A stretch of 49,525 nt of DNA. It comes from Akkermansiaceae bacterium (GTDB taxonomy: Bacteria > Verrucomicrobiota > Verrucomicrobiia > Verrucomicrobiales > Akkermansiaceae). A model generated the notes under the pieces. That model was not told the origin of the DNA, did no database searches, and was given only the letters and a program-made list of their open reading frames with translations. Made by a program: the position numbers and the translations under genes. The stretch lies in assembly GCA_903888515.1 (NCBI GenBank), contig CAISTY010000277.1, forward strand, positions 1-49,525, read 5' to 3'. Positions 19,101 through 25,658 of the stretch are shown here, one piece after another (position 1 is the stretch's first letter; the number at the start of each line of letters is the position of its first letter).

Positions 19101-21676
19101 TCGATTCTGATATTGGATGCCGTGAAAGCGATTTCACCGCCGGGCGCCGCGGTAATGGACACATCATTTGGAATGATAATCGTGCCGTCGTGGTTATCGA
19201 TGGACAGCACGCCGAATCCGCCGCCTGACATCAGCTCGGGAGATAGATAAACCTGTTGGAGTCGTTCGCTGGAGAGTGCCGCCGGATTTCCGTTCACGTC
19301 CGTTGCAAACGGTGCCGCCGCGGGCAGATTCCTCTCTGCGGTGAAGGTCACCGTCGGAGGTGTCGGCGAGTACAGCGGAAAGGTCGGATAAGCGATGTCC
19401 TGAGCCTGAAAAGCAAGCGTGAGCGTGCTCCTGGCTGGCGGAGTGATGCGTTGGTTGTCGCCAACAACAGTCGTGCCGGAAAGTCTGCCGTCGAGCGCCA
19501 TGGACGCGGCGGTGATAGAGAGCTTGCCGCCTGCAGCCCCCTCGGTGTAGCCCGCTTCGTAGCGGAAACCGGCGGGTGTGATCACCCCATCGAAAACATT
19601 CGCAACGCCGAACTTGGGATTGGATTCGGTGAACGTGCCGTCGTAAATGCCATCATAGACTACGTCGGGCGTGGCGCTGCCGATGTCCACGAGCCGTCCT
19701 CCGGTGATCAACCGGGTGGTTCTAACCATTCCGCCTTCAAACAAAGTTGACCCGCCTGATACTGCGATGTTGGAACCGCTCTGCATCACGACGGAACCGC
19801 CCGCGTTGATGGTGACCGAGCCACCGGCCACGGTGAGTTGGCCGACCGAGCGCTGGATCAGATTGGCGAATCCCGAAACATCCGCCAAGGGGGTTCCTAT
19901 CCAGCCGTCACCGGTGTTGCGGATATCCACCGCCACCGTGGCATTGCGGAGCACGCCCAGACGTTGCAACGGGGAATCCGCCAATTCCGCCGAGCGCAGA
20001 TCCACCGAGATGATGTTTTGCGAAACGGATACCGGCACGGCAAGCGATCCTGAAACATCGATTTCGGCATCTTGCTCCAGATATACCTGTCCGCCGGATT
20101 GGACGAAGGTGGATCTGGGGGGGGTGGCGTTCTCATACAACCAGTTACCCGCGACAAGACTCACCTGGGCATTCGGTGCTAACAGAACAGAAGCTTCGCC
20201 AACCCGGATGGTCTTGCCGCTGATATTGATCTTGGAGCGCAATGCCAATTCGGTGCCGATGGTGGTTTCATTGCTGTCGTACTCGGGAAGAATGCGCAGC
20301 ACGCTTTCAGGTCCAAGGTTCACCGCGCCGGTGTTTTTGAAAAGGAACAAGGCACCGGCGGACGTGGTGCTCGCCCGGTTGGACACCGCGTTGTAGCTGG
20401 CCTGGATGTCGATGCGCCCGTTGAGGGAAACGGACGTGGTGCTGACCAATCCTCCGTTGTGGTTGATTTCGCGCCCCGCGATGGTGATGCTGCCGCGCGG
20501 GGCTTCTATCATGCCATCCTGTGTGACGATGCCGGTGTAAAGACCGGCGAGCGGATCGGTGACCGCACCGACAAACACATCCAGACCGCGCAGGCTGGGA
20601 TCGGAGGATGAGTGGCCGTCGAATCCTACCTGCAAACCGGCGGCAAGAATGGCTTGGCCGTCTGGAGTGAGGATGCTGCCCAGGTTGCTGACGTTAGAGC
20701 CTACGAGCGTGATGCGCCCGCCGACTTTGGCCGTGTTGGTGGGACTGTTGAGGATGGCTCCTTGCTGAACGACGACATCGCCGTATTTCCCGGTTGTGGA
20801 AGGCGGGGCTTCGGGGGTGAAGGCGGGGGTTCCGTTGAGTCCCGCGGGAATGGCCAGTCCGCTGAACAGAAACTGCGCGTCAGGGTTGTTGAGCAGGCCG
20901 CGATTGATTAGATTATCATTGATCGGCAGCGACGAAACGGTTAGACCGCGGGCATTGACTTGGCTGCTGCCGCCGAAGATGATGCCGTTGGTGTTGATGA
21001 TATATACTTGGCCGTCGGCTTTGATAGATCCGAGGATCTGAGTCGGGTTGCCACTGGGATCGCTGATTTTGTTGAAGGCAATCCACTGGCCGACGTTCTC
21101 GCCGCCGGCGCTCTGGTCGAAGGTGAGGGTGGTTTCCTTGCCAACATTGAAGGTCTGCCAGTGGAGCAAGGCCTGCTGGGTGGTCTGTTTGATGGTGACC
21201 TTGGTGGCATCGGCGGGATTCACGGGCAGCAGTTCCGCGCCGGTCCAAACGTTTTTCTGCGGCTTCAGGGGATCGGTGCCCACCGGCGCGGGCTTGAGAC
21301 CGCCAAGCGCGATTCCGTTAGGAACAGCAGGTAGCGGGGCAGCGGTGGTGCCGAGATTGTTAGCTCCGCTGATTGCGGCGTTGCGCGCGGCGTTCTGCAT
21401 GGCGCGCACGGCGTCGAGCGCACGGGTGGTGCGGGCCAGGGTGTCACGTGCGTTGGCGCGGGCGGCGTCGGAGCTGGCGGCGGCCCCGCCGCTGCCGGCT
21501 CCGGCTGCGGGCGCGCCGTTGCCGTTGGATCGTGCTCCACCGCCGCGCAGAATGTCGCCGGCATCGGCGATGAAGCCGCTGATAAGGACGGCGAAGCCGA
21601 TGACGGCGGACACGCCGTAGCGCAGCGGTGCGCCGCGGAGCGGGGTGTTGCGAAAATAAAATCGTTTGGGTTTCAT
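10118..21676 (-). CDS. Giant two-partner-secretion exoprotein (FHA-like, TpsA) with PDZ domain
   Basis: This is a 3852-residue surface or secreted adhesin. A basic N-terminus and hydrophobic stretch (VSAVIGFAVLISGFIADA) form the export signal. A Gly/Ala/Asn-rich region follows (about 41-140). The TPS/haemagglutination-activity domain is at about 155-290, with LHWQTFNVGKETTLTFDQ and an IINTNGIIFGG variant of the NPNG motif. Some 3000 residues of repetitive beta-helix-type sequence follow. A PDZ-like domain is at about 3443-3530 (GIQIKSV, AADVAGLQAGDVILKV). Next comes a DUF3739-like region (RDTGRDFNDPDS, RDIRTRSGGDISIFAPGGG, APPTRVVIDPQS) and an acidic tail. TpsB, encoded at 27549-29153, would be its transporter. 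G/C runs at 16678-16687 and 20117-20124 lie inside the frame, which stays open. It is the last gene of the cluster. Family assignment is secure; function as an adhesin is inferred. Confidence 0.9.
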   Translation of the reverse strand: MKPKRFYFRNTPLRGAPLRYGVSAVIGFAVLISGFIADAGDILRGGGARSNGNGAPAAGAGSGGAAASSDAARANARDTLARTTRALDAVRAMQNAARNAAISGANNLGTTAAPLPAVPNGIALGGLKPAPVGTDPLKPQKNVWTGAELLPVNPADATKVTIKQTTQQALLHWQTFNVGKETTLTFDQSAGGENVGQWIAFNKISDPSGNPTQILGSIKADGQVYIINTNGIIFGGSSQVNARGLTVSSLPINDNLINRGLLNNPDAQFLFSGLAIPAGLNGTPAFTPEAPPSTTGKYGDVVVQQGAILNSPTNTAKVGGRITLVGSNVSNLGSILTPDGQAILAAGLQVGFDGHSSSDPSLRGLDVFVGAVTDPLAGLYTGIVTQDGMIEAPRGSITIAGREINHNGGLVSTTSVSLNGRIDIQASYNAVSNRASTTSAGALFLFKNTGAVNLGPESVLRILPEYDSNETTIGTELALRSKINISGKTIRVGEASVLLAPNAQVSLVAGNWLYENATPPRSTFVQSGGQVYLEQDAEIDVSGSLAVPVSVSQNIISVDLRSAELADSPLQRLGVLRNATVAVDIRNTGDGWIGTPLADVSGFANLIQRSVGQLTVAGGSVTINAGGSVVMQSGSNIAVSGGSTLFEGGMVRTTRLITGGRLVDIGSATPDVVYDGIYDGTFTESNPKFGVANVFDGVITPAGFRYEAGYTEGAAGGKLSITAASMALDGRLSGTTVVGDNQRITPPARSTLTLAFQAQDIAYPTFPLYSPTPPTVTFTAERNLPAAAPFATDVNGNPAALSSERLQQVYLSPELMSGGGFGVLSIDNHDGTIIIPNDVSITAAPGGEIAFTASNIRIDGGISIPSGKISFNSPNLSLATINKLDNTSGGALPDPVAGRGVFTLGASGVVSTSGLLVDDRLSADMAGPLPLFLNGGSININAYSAELAAGGKLDVSGGVHVNPRGTVSYGNGGSILISAGRDLDQTMLLGGHLSLGATLAGYSGAKAASLTLQAPAFQIGGSTPNTAVNVLAGEFFNQGGFGTFSITGLGLAGDTPGKFVTGVHIAPQTTLRPIVSGWLANMDGGEIELQTVTREEGVRSPGSLTFSALGAIDNFSSTILGRGDVVLAEGASILTDAKGAVSFSGETVTLAGSVTCPGGTISVIGALRFPSLNPDTLLPTVLLGNTAYLSTAGKLVLIENAYHRRQGQVLAGGAISVTGNIVAERGATLDVSGTSGILDLPPSSLSLDPALVNSSSGRNYVPVTVDSNGGRITLSGSRMLYSDATLIGRAGGTSATGGSVAVSSGRFVAVGTESNTAQSNLVVRQDGFLVPSDFVSRGLGTPLTDSSGTPLQGIGNFTVSTFSAGGFDSLSLNGNVAFDGDVSIHTPGSLRVSSGGVISGQGNVSLRSGYVNLGQAFTAPKLATETVILFTKTDISGITTPYSFAPTYGDGGLSVDASLVDIGNLSLDGLGTIGINAAGGDIRGNGTLSLAGNLNLKAGQIYPTSAGRFDIFAYDFTSGGQSMKGTVSITGGSTRQLPLSAGGSLGVYASQIHQGGVLRAPVGTIKLGWDGTGTAPFNPIVGRVRPSPVTSALTLSGDGITSVSAMDPLTGKPTIIPYGISQDGKSWIDPAGNDITVSGVPGKSVHLAAVDLVTAEGSVVDISGGGDLYAYRWISGNGGSADILASSSSFAVIPGYGFSYSPYAPFNTDSSAVNLGGAPGYTNATLKAGDQITLSASKNLAAGTYTLLPARYALLPGALLITPKSIVPNGTVTSPDGASIVSGYRSNNLDPSRTGPTLIGGFEVAQAQVFRTRAEYQDLLANTVLREAAISREFTVPRLPVDAGYLAFSSTSSMALRGRVSSLAPTSGRGSLIDINSSSDILINPTGAAVTGAGLVLSVETLKSFGAESLLIGGLRSFNSNGVSVTANSKNVTLDNAGAALTGNDVVLVSREKLTLGENSKITSTENDDLSLDTLFLGSAGTAGSGNGSLVRVSANASGSISRSATSTSVLPELTVRSGVILTGGSVVLDSTSGTSLSESARLIADGVSLNSGQISISLENPGILNPTTGLVLAGDAFASLQSSAKRLSLLSYSTIDVYGTGAVGSRNFESLSLQAATLRGFNTQGGTVTFSANRLKLGNSADTATPALLTTPLSGSVTFDADQITLGANAIQLDGYAAATLAATASILTESRGSLDVAGDLDLVTPRLTGASASNYQIRSRGALELARPAVTRPAPFDGGFGADLTLQGSSVKVNGDITLPSGKLTLRATSGDLTLGDASTTTLDLAGTSTTFIDTIRYTSGGTVNLVADTGSVSVHAAATINVSAKQGGGNAGTIQAKAPSGTLDLAGVIIGTSGDTGEKGKFALDMGSITGGSLTALDAILNAGSFTQSRDYRVRNGNVNIDGPATAHSYRVSADSGNITVSNTIDASGVNGGVIDLKAHGSLTLASGSLLDASAAKFDSAGKGGSVTLEAGNQRNGVVQTSATLDLQTGSTINLSVAEANAGSEALGKFTGTLHLRAPRNAANTDLQINIIGSSITGASGILVEGVKLYGLTGIGTITSTLQNSIKSDATAFLGAAGTTTAGYTAMLGRLTSLQPALDLILAPGAEIYNLNGSLTLGASNSTATSDWNLATFRFGPRSAAGVLTLRASENLTFFNALSDGFSGGTSLWLAPLMAYNPLLPANMQSWSLHMAAGADLSAADYHSVRPAAALGASSGLLQLGKDAGAATITGGANARTSSLITNLFQVIRTGSGDIDISTGGNLQLLNPFASIYTAGTRLADATTIINPNDFVTPIIDRNVQQGDLGSAQQNYLAQYSMAGGNVTIAAGGNIERKTRNNAGLIDDSSRQMPNNWLYRRGYLDANGEAGRIRIGSGFGSTTDTAASTTWWVDFSNFFQDVGALGGGNITLTAGHDIMNVGAAIPTNARAARGIPSAGAFVELGGGDLRVTAGNDINGGVYYVERGRGSLNAGGSITTNGTRSPSFGLIGNLNQPATAQLDPLTWLPTTLFVGKSSFDLAAAGDLLLGPVSNPFLLPQGVGNKFWYKTYFSTISADSAVIALSLGGDVTYRNAVTLLSQTQAQPMLRTWHDTQLLLAGSASSAAWFQPWLRLAETSLEPFAPVWPLSAASLSLTAYSADLNLTGNLTTFPASTGQLELLAAGSVNALQPAGFSKLGSGDTVRSWVSSIINLSDANPASVPWILKPLTSVSQTSSGAALTSSTVPGFMNGLTDLFSESGSITGTNAVLQTRQARHTPGGLHDDDPEPVRIHALDGSLSGLTLFSGKQARITAATDITDVAFYIQNARATDATLITAGRDIIAYNSSSPLRVASLAAGNVLSSGQSILAGDIQISGPGTLQVLAGRNLDLGIGPNKPDGTGTGITSIGNLRNPYLIAEGADLVVGAGIGPASSLNGSNLDFASFIAKFATSPDGDRYLAEAKGILGVVTDYEGTKTMDNGIQIKSVTAGGAADVAGLQAGDVILKVSDREIVSSYDDSYLLSGITIGEVTKVQVVRDGVTLVLDITPGSDLLNLADPSLTSEQQKQMALSIYNLVLRDTGRDFNDPDSAGYRIYDKGFEAIKALFPATLSWEGDILTQSRDIRTRSGGDISIFAPGGGLNMANSTLGNPLTPPGIVTESGGSINVFTDQSVGIGIGRIFTLKGGNVAIWSSKGDIAAGSSSRTVSAAPPTRVVIDPQSAAVQTDLAGLATGGGIGVLATVEGVAPGNVDLIAPTGIIDAGDAGIRVSGNINLAAVTVVNAGNISAGGSSVGAPVAASAPSISTVTSASNTSAAAGNAVEKPGEEQTSAETKVANDAPSLITVEVIGYGGGGTVDEDEEDENEKTGKPAEGSEVQ
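16678..16687. repeat. Ten-base C/G homopolymer inside the exoprotein gene
   Basis: Ten C on the plus strand encode part of SGGGD in the exoprotein. Slippage by one base here would truncate the product at about residue 1665. It is a candidate phase-variation tract. Confidence 0.6.
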
Positions 21677-21713
21677 GTGATACCACGTTCTATCTGGATT
21701 TTAGCGGCTTAGG

Positions 21714-21757
21714 CGGAGCGGGACGCTCCGGACACGGTCTGGAGCCGGAGGCTCCAG
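21714..21757. repeat. Pair of REP-like hairpins upstream of the exoprotein gene
   Basis: CGGAGCG-GGA-CGCTCCG (21714-21730) and CTGGAGCC-GGA-GGCTCCAG (21739-21757) lie in the 93-base gap between the coiled-coil gene and the exoprotein gene. They resemble the GGGACGCTCC motif of the 42-bp repeats at 22433-22548. Confidence 0.7.
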
Positions 21758-21769
21758 CCACTATCACGC

Positions 21770-22576
21770 TCAGGGCTTTTTCGCGGGCGCCGCGATGCGG
21801 TTGTCGATGATCTTGTCCTTGTAGCCCTGGACGAGGTTTTCGACCTTCACGCGGGTGGTGCCGATGAAGGGCTCGCGGGCGGCGAGCGCTTTGCCGAGGG
21901 CGTAGTTTTCGTAGCGGTCGAGGATCTCGCAGGCGGTGTTGAAAAGAGCGATGTTCTTGGCTTCCCGGTCGGCGATGGTGCGCTTGTTGACGATGATCTC
22001 CGCAGCAAGCTTGGCGCGCTCGTCTTCCTTGGTGCGGGCGACTTCGGCGGCTTGCTGATAGCCGGCCTTCCATTTTTCGAGAGCTTCGGTGCATTGCACG
22101 ATGCGTTTCTCGCGCTCGGCGAGTTTGTTGTTGAGAGTGGCGATGGCTTCGTCCGAGGCGGCCTTGTCCGCGTTGCTTTGCTTGACCAGGGCGGCGTTGC
22201 GTTTTTCGAGTTCGTCGATCCGGGTGGTCAACTCCTTGTTCTTGAGATCCGCGGCGGACTGGGCGGCCTGGGCGTTGGCGGCCTCGTTCTGGGCACTGCG
22301 CAGTTGCAGCAGCGTGGCGCGAAGTTGCTCGCGGAGCTTCTGCGCGGGATCCGCGGGTTCGGCACCGAAGACAGGAATGGACTGATAGATGAAAACGAAC
22401 AGATAGACGAAGAGCAGGAGCGGGACGCTCCTGGCACGGTCTGGTGCGGGACGCTCCAGCCACCTGGCATATCTGGCACGGTCTGGTGCGGGACGCTCCA
22501 GCCACCTGGCATATCTGGCACGGTCTGGTGCGGGACGCTCCAGACACTTGGATTGGGTGCGGGTGATGAACATCAT
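21770..22576 (-). CDS. Periplasmic coiled-coil protein of unknown function
   Basis: From the ATG at 22576 the product has 268 residues. The start lies eight bases after the porin stop codon, suggesting coupled translation. The first 45 residues are encoded by 42-bp palindromic repeats (recurring LERPAPDRARYARW) and then comes a hydrophobic segment (VPLLLFVYLFVFIYQSIPVFGA), which is a signal peptide or anchor. The rest is a long alpha-helical coiled coil (ELTTRIDELEKRNAALVKQ, EAIATLNNKLAEREKRIVQ) ending in a short globular part (TACEILDRYENYALGKALA). Between signal and start there is no other ATG or GTG in frame. It sits between porin and exoprotein in the secretion cluster, so a periplasmic bridging or chaperone role is possible but speculative. 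Confidence 0.65.
   Translation of the reverse strand: MMFITRTQSKCLERPAPDRARYARWLERPAPDRARYARWLERPAPDRARSVPLLLFVYLFVFIYQSIPVFGAEPADPAQKLREQLRATLLQLRSAQNEAANAQAAQSAADLKNKELTTRIDELEKRNAALVKQSNADKAASDEAIATLNNKLAEREKRIVQCTEALEKWKAGYQQAAEVARTKEDERAKLAAEIIVNKRTIADREAKNIALFNTACEILDRYENYALGKALAAREPFIGTTRVKVENLVQGYKDKIIDNRIAAPAKKP
22433..22548. repeat. 42-bp tandem repeat with palindromic core
   Basis: Units at 22433-22474 and 22475-22516 are identical, and a third, partial unit runs from 22517 to about 22548. Each contains GGGACGCTCC. Because 42 is divisible by three, the repeats are translated as 14-residue units at the N-terminus of the coiled-coil protein. Confidence 0.9.
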
Positions 22577-22583
22577 GATACCG

Positions 22584-24380
22584 TTAGAATTTCGCATTGA
22601 CGTCGAACATAAGGATGTCGGTGCTGAGGGGGGGGCCGCAGATTTCATCGGAACTCATCCAGCGCAGGCCCAAACGCACTGCGGGCGAGACGGCGAAGTT
22701 GGCCCCCAGGGTGAAGCCCTGGACATTGGTGCCGCCGCCGCCGAAGTCGGAGTCGGTGAAGCCGTCCACCACGGCGTCGGACTCGACGTAGCGGTAACCG
22801 AAGGCGGCCTGCCAGTCGCCGAAGGCATCGAGGGCCGGCTTGCCGACCTGTAAGGCGAGTATCCAGGCGTTGTCGCCCCCGTCGTAGGCGCCGGGTGCGG
22901 TGGTGGATCCGGGGCTGCGGTTGTTAACGGCGATGCTGTTGATGGCTGATTTGTCGAAGGCGAGGTTTTTGGTATACTCGCCGAGGAGCGTGACGCGGAT
23001 CGGATCAAAGCGATCGTATTCGAGTTTTCCGGTGAGCGTGAGGTTGCGGAACTCGGAGGCGAGTCCGTAGTATTGATATTGATATTTGGTGCCAAAGTCG
23101 TTGGCGGCGGTGGGCACGATGTCGCGCAGGGCCATATAGGTATTGCCGCGCTGGGCGAAGCCGGGGCGGGTGGTGTCGGTGTCGCCCGCGTCGCTGGCGG
23201 TGACCGGGGTGAAGGGCGAGGACAAGCGGCCCTCGATGTTGGTGAAATCGTAGTAGGCGATTCCGAACTTGGCCTTCAGGTCGTCGCTAATCTTCCAATC
23301 GATACCGAGTTGGGCGGCGGCGAGCCATTTGTCGGTGCTCTCGAATTTGGACGGCTGGTTGGAGGCGAAGTTGAAATCGGTGTTATACACCGGAAAATAG
23401 CCAGCCGTGAAGAAGGCCTTGACCTTGTCATTGATATCGACTTTCCCGCGCACCGCCAGGCCGTCGAAGCCGAGATCCTCGTCCCATTGGATTTCGGTTG
23501 CGAAAAACGGGTTGTCGAAGCGGCCCATCAGGAAGGTGAGTTCCTGACCGTCGCCGGGGCCGGCGTCGTAGCTGAGGAACGCGCGGTCTAACCAGATCTG
23601 GTATTTGGAGAAATTGCCACCGTTGCCGCCGAGTGTCTGGTTGGGGGAAACGGGCGAGTTGCTGTCGCCGGTGGCGAGGCGGATGCCGCCGTTGAAGCCA
23701 TCGCCGAGCAGGATTTCGGTGCCGAGGCGGGCACGCAGGCGGGTGCGATGGCGGTCCTCGTTGACGTTGTATTGTGGTGAGAACTGGGTGCCTGAGGTGT
23801 CGAAGGGGAGCCCGGTGTTGATGGCGTTGAAGTTCGGGAAGGCACCGGTATCGTCGTTGCCTATGGGAAAGAAAGTGCCTTCATAGCGGCCACGCAGATC
23901 TCCGAAGGGGCGGAACTTCGAGGTCCACCCGGGGGGGGAGTTTTTGCCCCATTGTTCCTCGCGGGCCCGGGCCATGAGTTCCTGTTGGATCTGGTCGCGC
24001 ATTTGCTTGCGCACCACCTCGGGAATGTAGGTGACGCGCAGGTCGTCGGGGCCGGGCGCGGGTGTTAGCGCGGCGATGTCCGCCCGGGCGGCGGCGTTCT
24101 GCGCGGCGGTGGCGGCGTCGGCCTCGGCCTGTTGGATGAGTTCGACGGCCTCGGCCTGGGTGAGAATGCCTTTTTGCACCAGGCGGTTGATCAAATTGAC
24201 CGTGACGTTCTGCGATGGCGCGGCGGCGGGAGCGGGAGCGGCCACGGCGGGCAGATCGGCCGCCACCGGAACATCAGTGGCCGGGTCGAGCGGGGTGGTT
24301 TCAGTGGCGACGTCTTCCGCCCAAAGCGGGATGGAGGCAACCAGAAATGAGGCGATGAGGAGGGAACGGGAGGACGACAT
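22584..24380 (-). CDS. Outer-membrane porin (putative porin family)
   Basis: The 598 residues begin with a signal peptide (LLIASFLVASIPLWA), an Ala/Pro-rich linker and a periplasmic helical region (LINRLVQKGILTQAEAVELIQ, about 62-82). The remainder is a beta-barrel with alternating hydrophobic strands, including DLRGRYEGTFFP, HRTRLRARLGTEILL, GYRYVESDAV and a final strand DILMFDVNAKF ending in Phe. This matches the putative porin family common in Verrucomicrobia and Bacteroidota. It lies 18 bases after tonB and directly before the coiled-coil gene. Runs of eight G at 22628-22635 and 23931-23938 lie in the frame. The transported substrate is unknown; it may serve the neighbouring Ton system. 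Confidence 0.85.
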   Translation of the reverse strand: MSSSRSLLIASFLVASIPLWAEDVATETTPLDPATDVPVAADLPAVAAPAPAAAPSQNVTVNLINRLVQKGILTQAEAVELIQQAEADAATAAQNAAARADIAALTPAPGPDDLRVTYIPEVVRKQMRDQIQQELMARAREEQWGKNSPPGWTSKFRPFGDLRGRYEGTFFPIGNDDTGAFPNFNAINTGLPFDTSGTQFSPQYNVNEDRHRTRLRARLGTEILLGDGFNGGIRLATGDSNSPVSPNQTLGGNGGNFSKYQIWLDRAFLSYDAGPGDGQELTFLMGRFDNPFFATEIQWDEDLGFDGLAVRGKVDINDKVKAFFTAGYFPVYNTDFNFASNQPSKFESTDKWLAAAQLGIDWKISDDLKAKFGIAYYDFTNIEGRLSSPFTPVTASDAGDTDTTRPGFAQRGNTYMALRDIVPTAANDFGTKYQYQYYGLASEFRNLTLTGKLEYDRFDPIRVTLLGEYTKNLAFDKSAINSIAVNNRSPGSTTAPGAYDGGDNAWILALQVGKPALDAFGDWQAAFGYRYVESDAVVDGFTDSDFGGGGTNVQGFTLGANFAVSPAVRLGLRWMSSDEICGPPLSTDILMFDVNAKF

Positions 24381-24398
24381 GGGGAAAAGAACTAATAT

Positions 24399-25094
24399 CT
24401 AACGCATTGTCAGGTTGGGATTGCGGGCGGAAATGCGCATGTTGATGGGCATGGGCATGTCGGCGGGGGGAGGTTCGGGCAATTGCAGGCCGACGAGCAC
24501 CTGGTCCTTGATGGCTTGATCCACGGTGGAGGTGCCGGAGGAACCCATGAGCTGCGCACGGGTAATGCGGCCATTGGCATCCGCCCAAACCCGCACCTTC
24601 AGGGAGAAGGCGGCACTGCGGACGCCAGCGTTGCGCCGCAAGGTTTCGGCGATGGTGTTTTGCACGGTGACGGCAAATCGATCCCACTTGCCGACGCGAC
24701 GAGTGAATCCGCTTTGTTTGCGGGAGCCACCATTGCCACCGCCGGCACGCAGGCCCATGTCGGGACCGTTGCCTGCGATATTGGTTCCCAGCGCGTCGTC
24801 CGGTGCCTCCACCGGAGTTTCCATCGGATCCTCAATCCTATCGACCGGCGTCTGCTCGACCATTTCCTGATCCTTGGGCGGTGGGGGGGGCGGCGGCGGT
24901 GGGAGGGGCGGCGGCGGCGGCAGGGGCGGCAGCGTGATTCTGACTATGTCGTCGGTTTTCACCATCGGCTTGCGGCTTTTGCCGCCTACATTGAGGAACG
25001 AAACGGCGCCGCCTAACAAGACGGCGGCGAGCATGATGCCGATAATCAGACGGCCCATGTTCGGCTGGGACTGGATAGGGGGTTTCGGATTCAT
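24399..25094 (-). CDS. TonB-like energy transducer
   Basis: The 231 residues have one N-terminal transmembrane helix (LIIGIMLAAVLLGGAVSFL, about 15-33), a periplasmic proline stretch (LPPLPPPPPLPPPPPPPPP, about 55-73), an acidic linker (about 78-100) and a C-terminal TonB-type alpha/beta domain with FSLKVRVWADANGRITRAQL. This architecture transmits proton-motive-force energy from ExbB/ExbD to an outer-membrane protein. It sits directly after exbD (42-base gap) and before the porin. Its outer-membrane partner is not certain: no classical TonB-dependent receptor with a plug domain is in the window, so the porin or TpsB are the candidates. Confidence 0.88.
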   Translation of the reverse strand: MNPKPPIQSQPNMGRLIIGIMLAAVLLGGAVSFLNVGGKSRKPMVKTDDIVRITLPPLPPPPPLPPPPPPPPPKDQEMVEQTPVDRIEDPMETPVEAPDDALGTNIAGNGPDMGLRAGGGNGGSRKQSGFTRRVGKWDRFAVTVQNTIAETLRRNAGVRSAAFSLKVRVWADANGRITRAQLMGSSGTSTVDQAIKDQVLVGLQLPEPPPADMPMPINMRISARNPNLTMR

Positions 25095-25136
25095 CTTGGC
25101 GGTGGTGGTGGTGGTGGTGGTGGAATTGCGGTTCCG

Positions 25137-25541
25137 CTACTGCGGAGGTTGGGTGGCGAGGCCGATCTGGTTGATGCCGAGGCGGCCCAGCACGTCGAGC
25201 ACGTCCATGATACCCTGGTATTGGCTCTGGCGGTCGCCGCGCACGACGACGGGCACCTCGGGGATGGCGGCCTTGATCTGGCCGAGCTTGCTTTCCAATT
25301 CGGCGAGGGTGACGGGCAGCGTGTTGAGGCGGATCCGGCCCTCGGAGTCGATGGTGATGGCCTGGGTTTTGGGCGCTTCGAGTTTGGGCGAAGATGCCTT
25401 GCTGGCGCTGGGCAGGTTGACCTTGACGCCCTGCACGCTGGCCGTGGTCATGATGATGAATATGAGCAGCAACACCAGATAGAGGTCCACCATCGGTGTG
25501 ACGTTGATGTCATCGAAGTTCTTTTCGTCGGCGGAGGCCAT
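25137..25541 (-). CDS. ExbD/TolR biopolymer transport protein
   Basis: The 134 residues fit ExbD: an N-terminal transmembrane helix (LYLVLLLIFIIMTTASV) preceded by the conserved MVDLYLVL stretch with the essential membrane Asp, then a periplasmic domain (VVRGDRQSQYQGIMDVLDVL). It forms the proton channel with ExbB, encoded 117 bases upstream, and powers TonB, encoded 42 bases downstream. Length and topology are usual for the family. Its place in the cluster indicates a dedicated energising unit rather than the housekeeping TolQR. Confidence 0.9.
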   Translation of the reverse strand: MASADEKNFDDINVTPMVDLYLVLLLIFIIMTTASVQGVKVNLPSASKASSPKLEAPKTQAITIDSEGRIRLNTLPVTLAELESKLGQIKAAIPEVPVVVRGDRQSQYQGIMDVLDVLGRLGINQIGLATQPPQ

Positions 25542-25576
25542 GGGGAGTGGGGTGGTTTGTGAGTGGGCTTGTCTAT

Positions 25577-25654
25577 CCTATTAGTCCTATAGGTCCTATA
25601 GGTCTTATAGGACAAATGGGACTTATGTGAATTATGGGAATTATGTGACTTATG
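25577..25654. repeat. Short-period repeat between exbB and exbD
   Basis: About 80 bases of near-repeating 9-10-base units (variants of TCCTATAGG, then TTATGTGAA/TTATGGGAA) fill the gap between the ExbB stop and the ExbD start. It is AT-rich within GC-rich genes. No promoter or gene can be claimed. Confidence 0.75.
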
Positions 25655-25658
25655 ATTT

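Noticed and set aside
22433..22548. Possible CRISPR repeats in the 42-bp tandem
   Set aside because: Units follow each other without spacers and contain REP-like palindromes.
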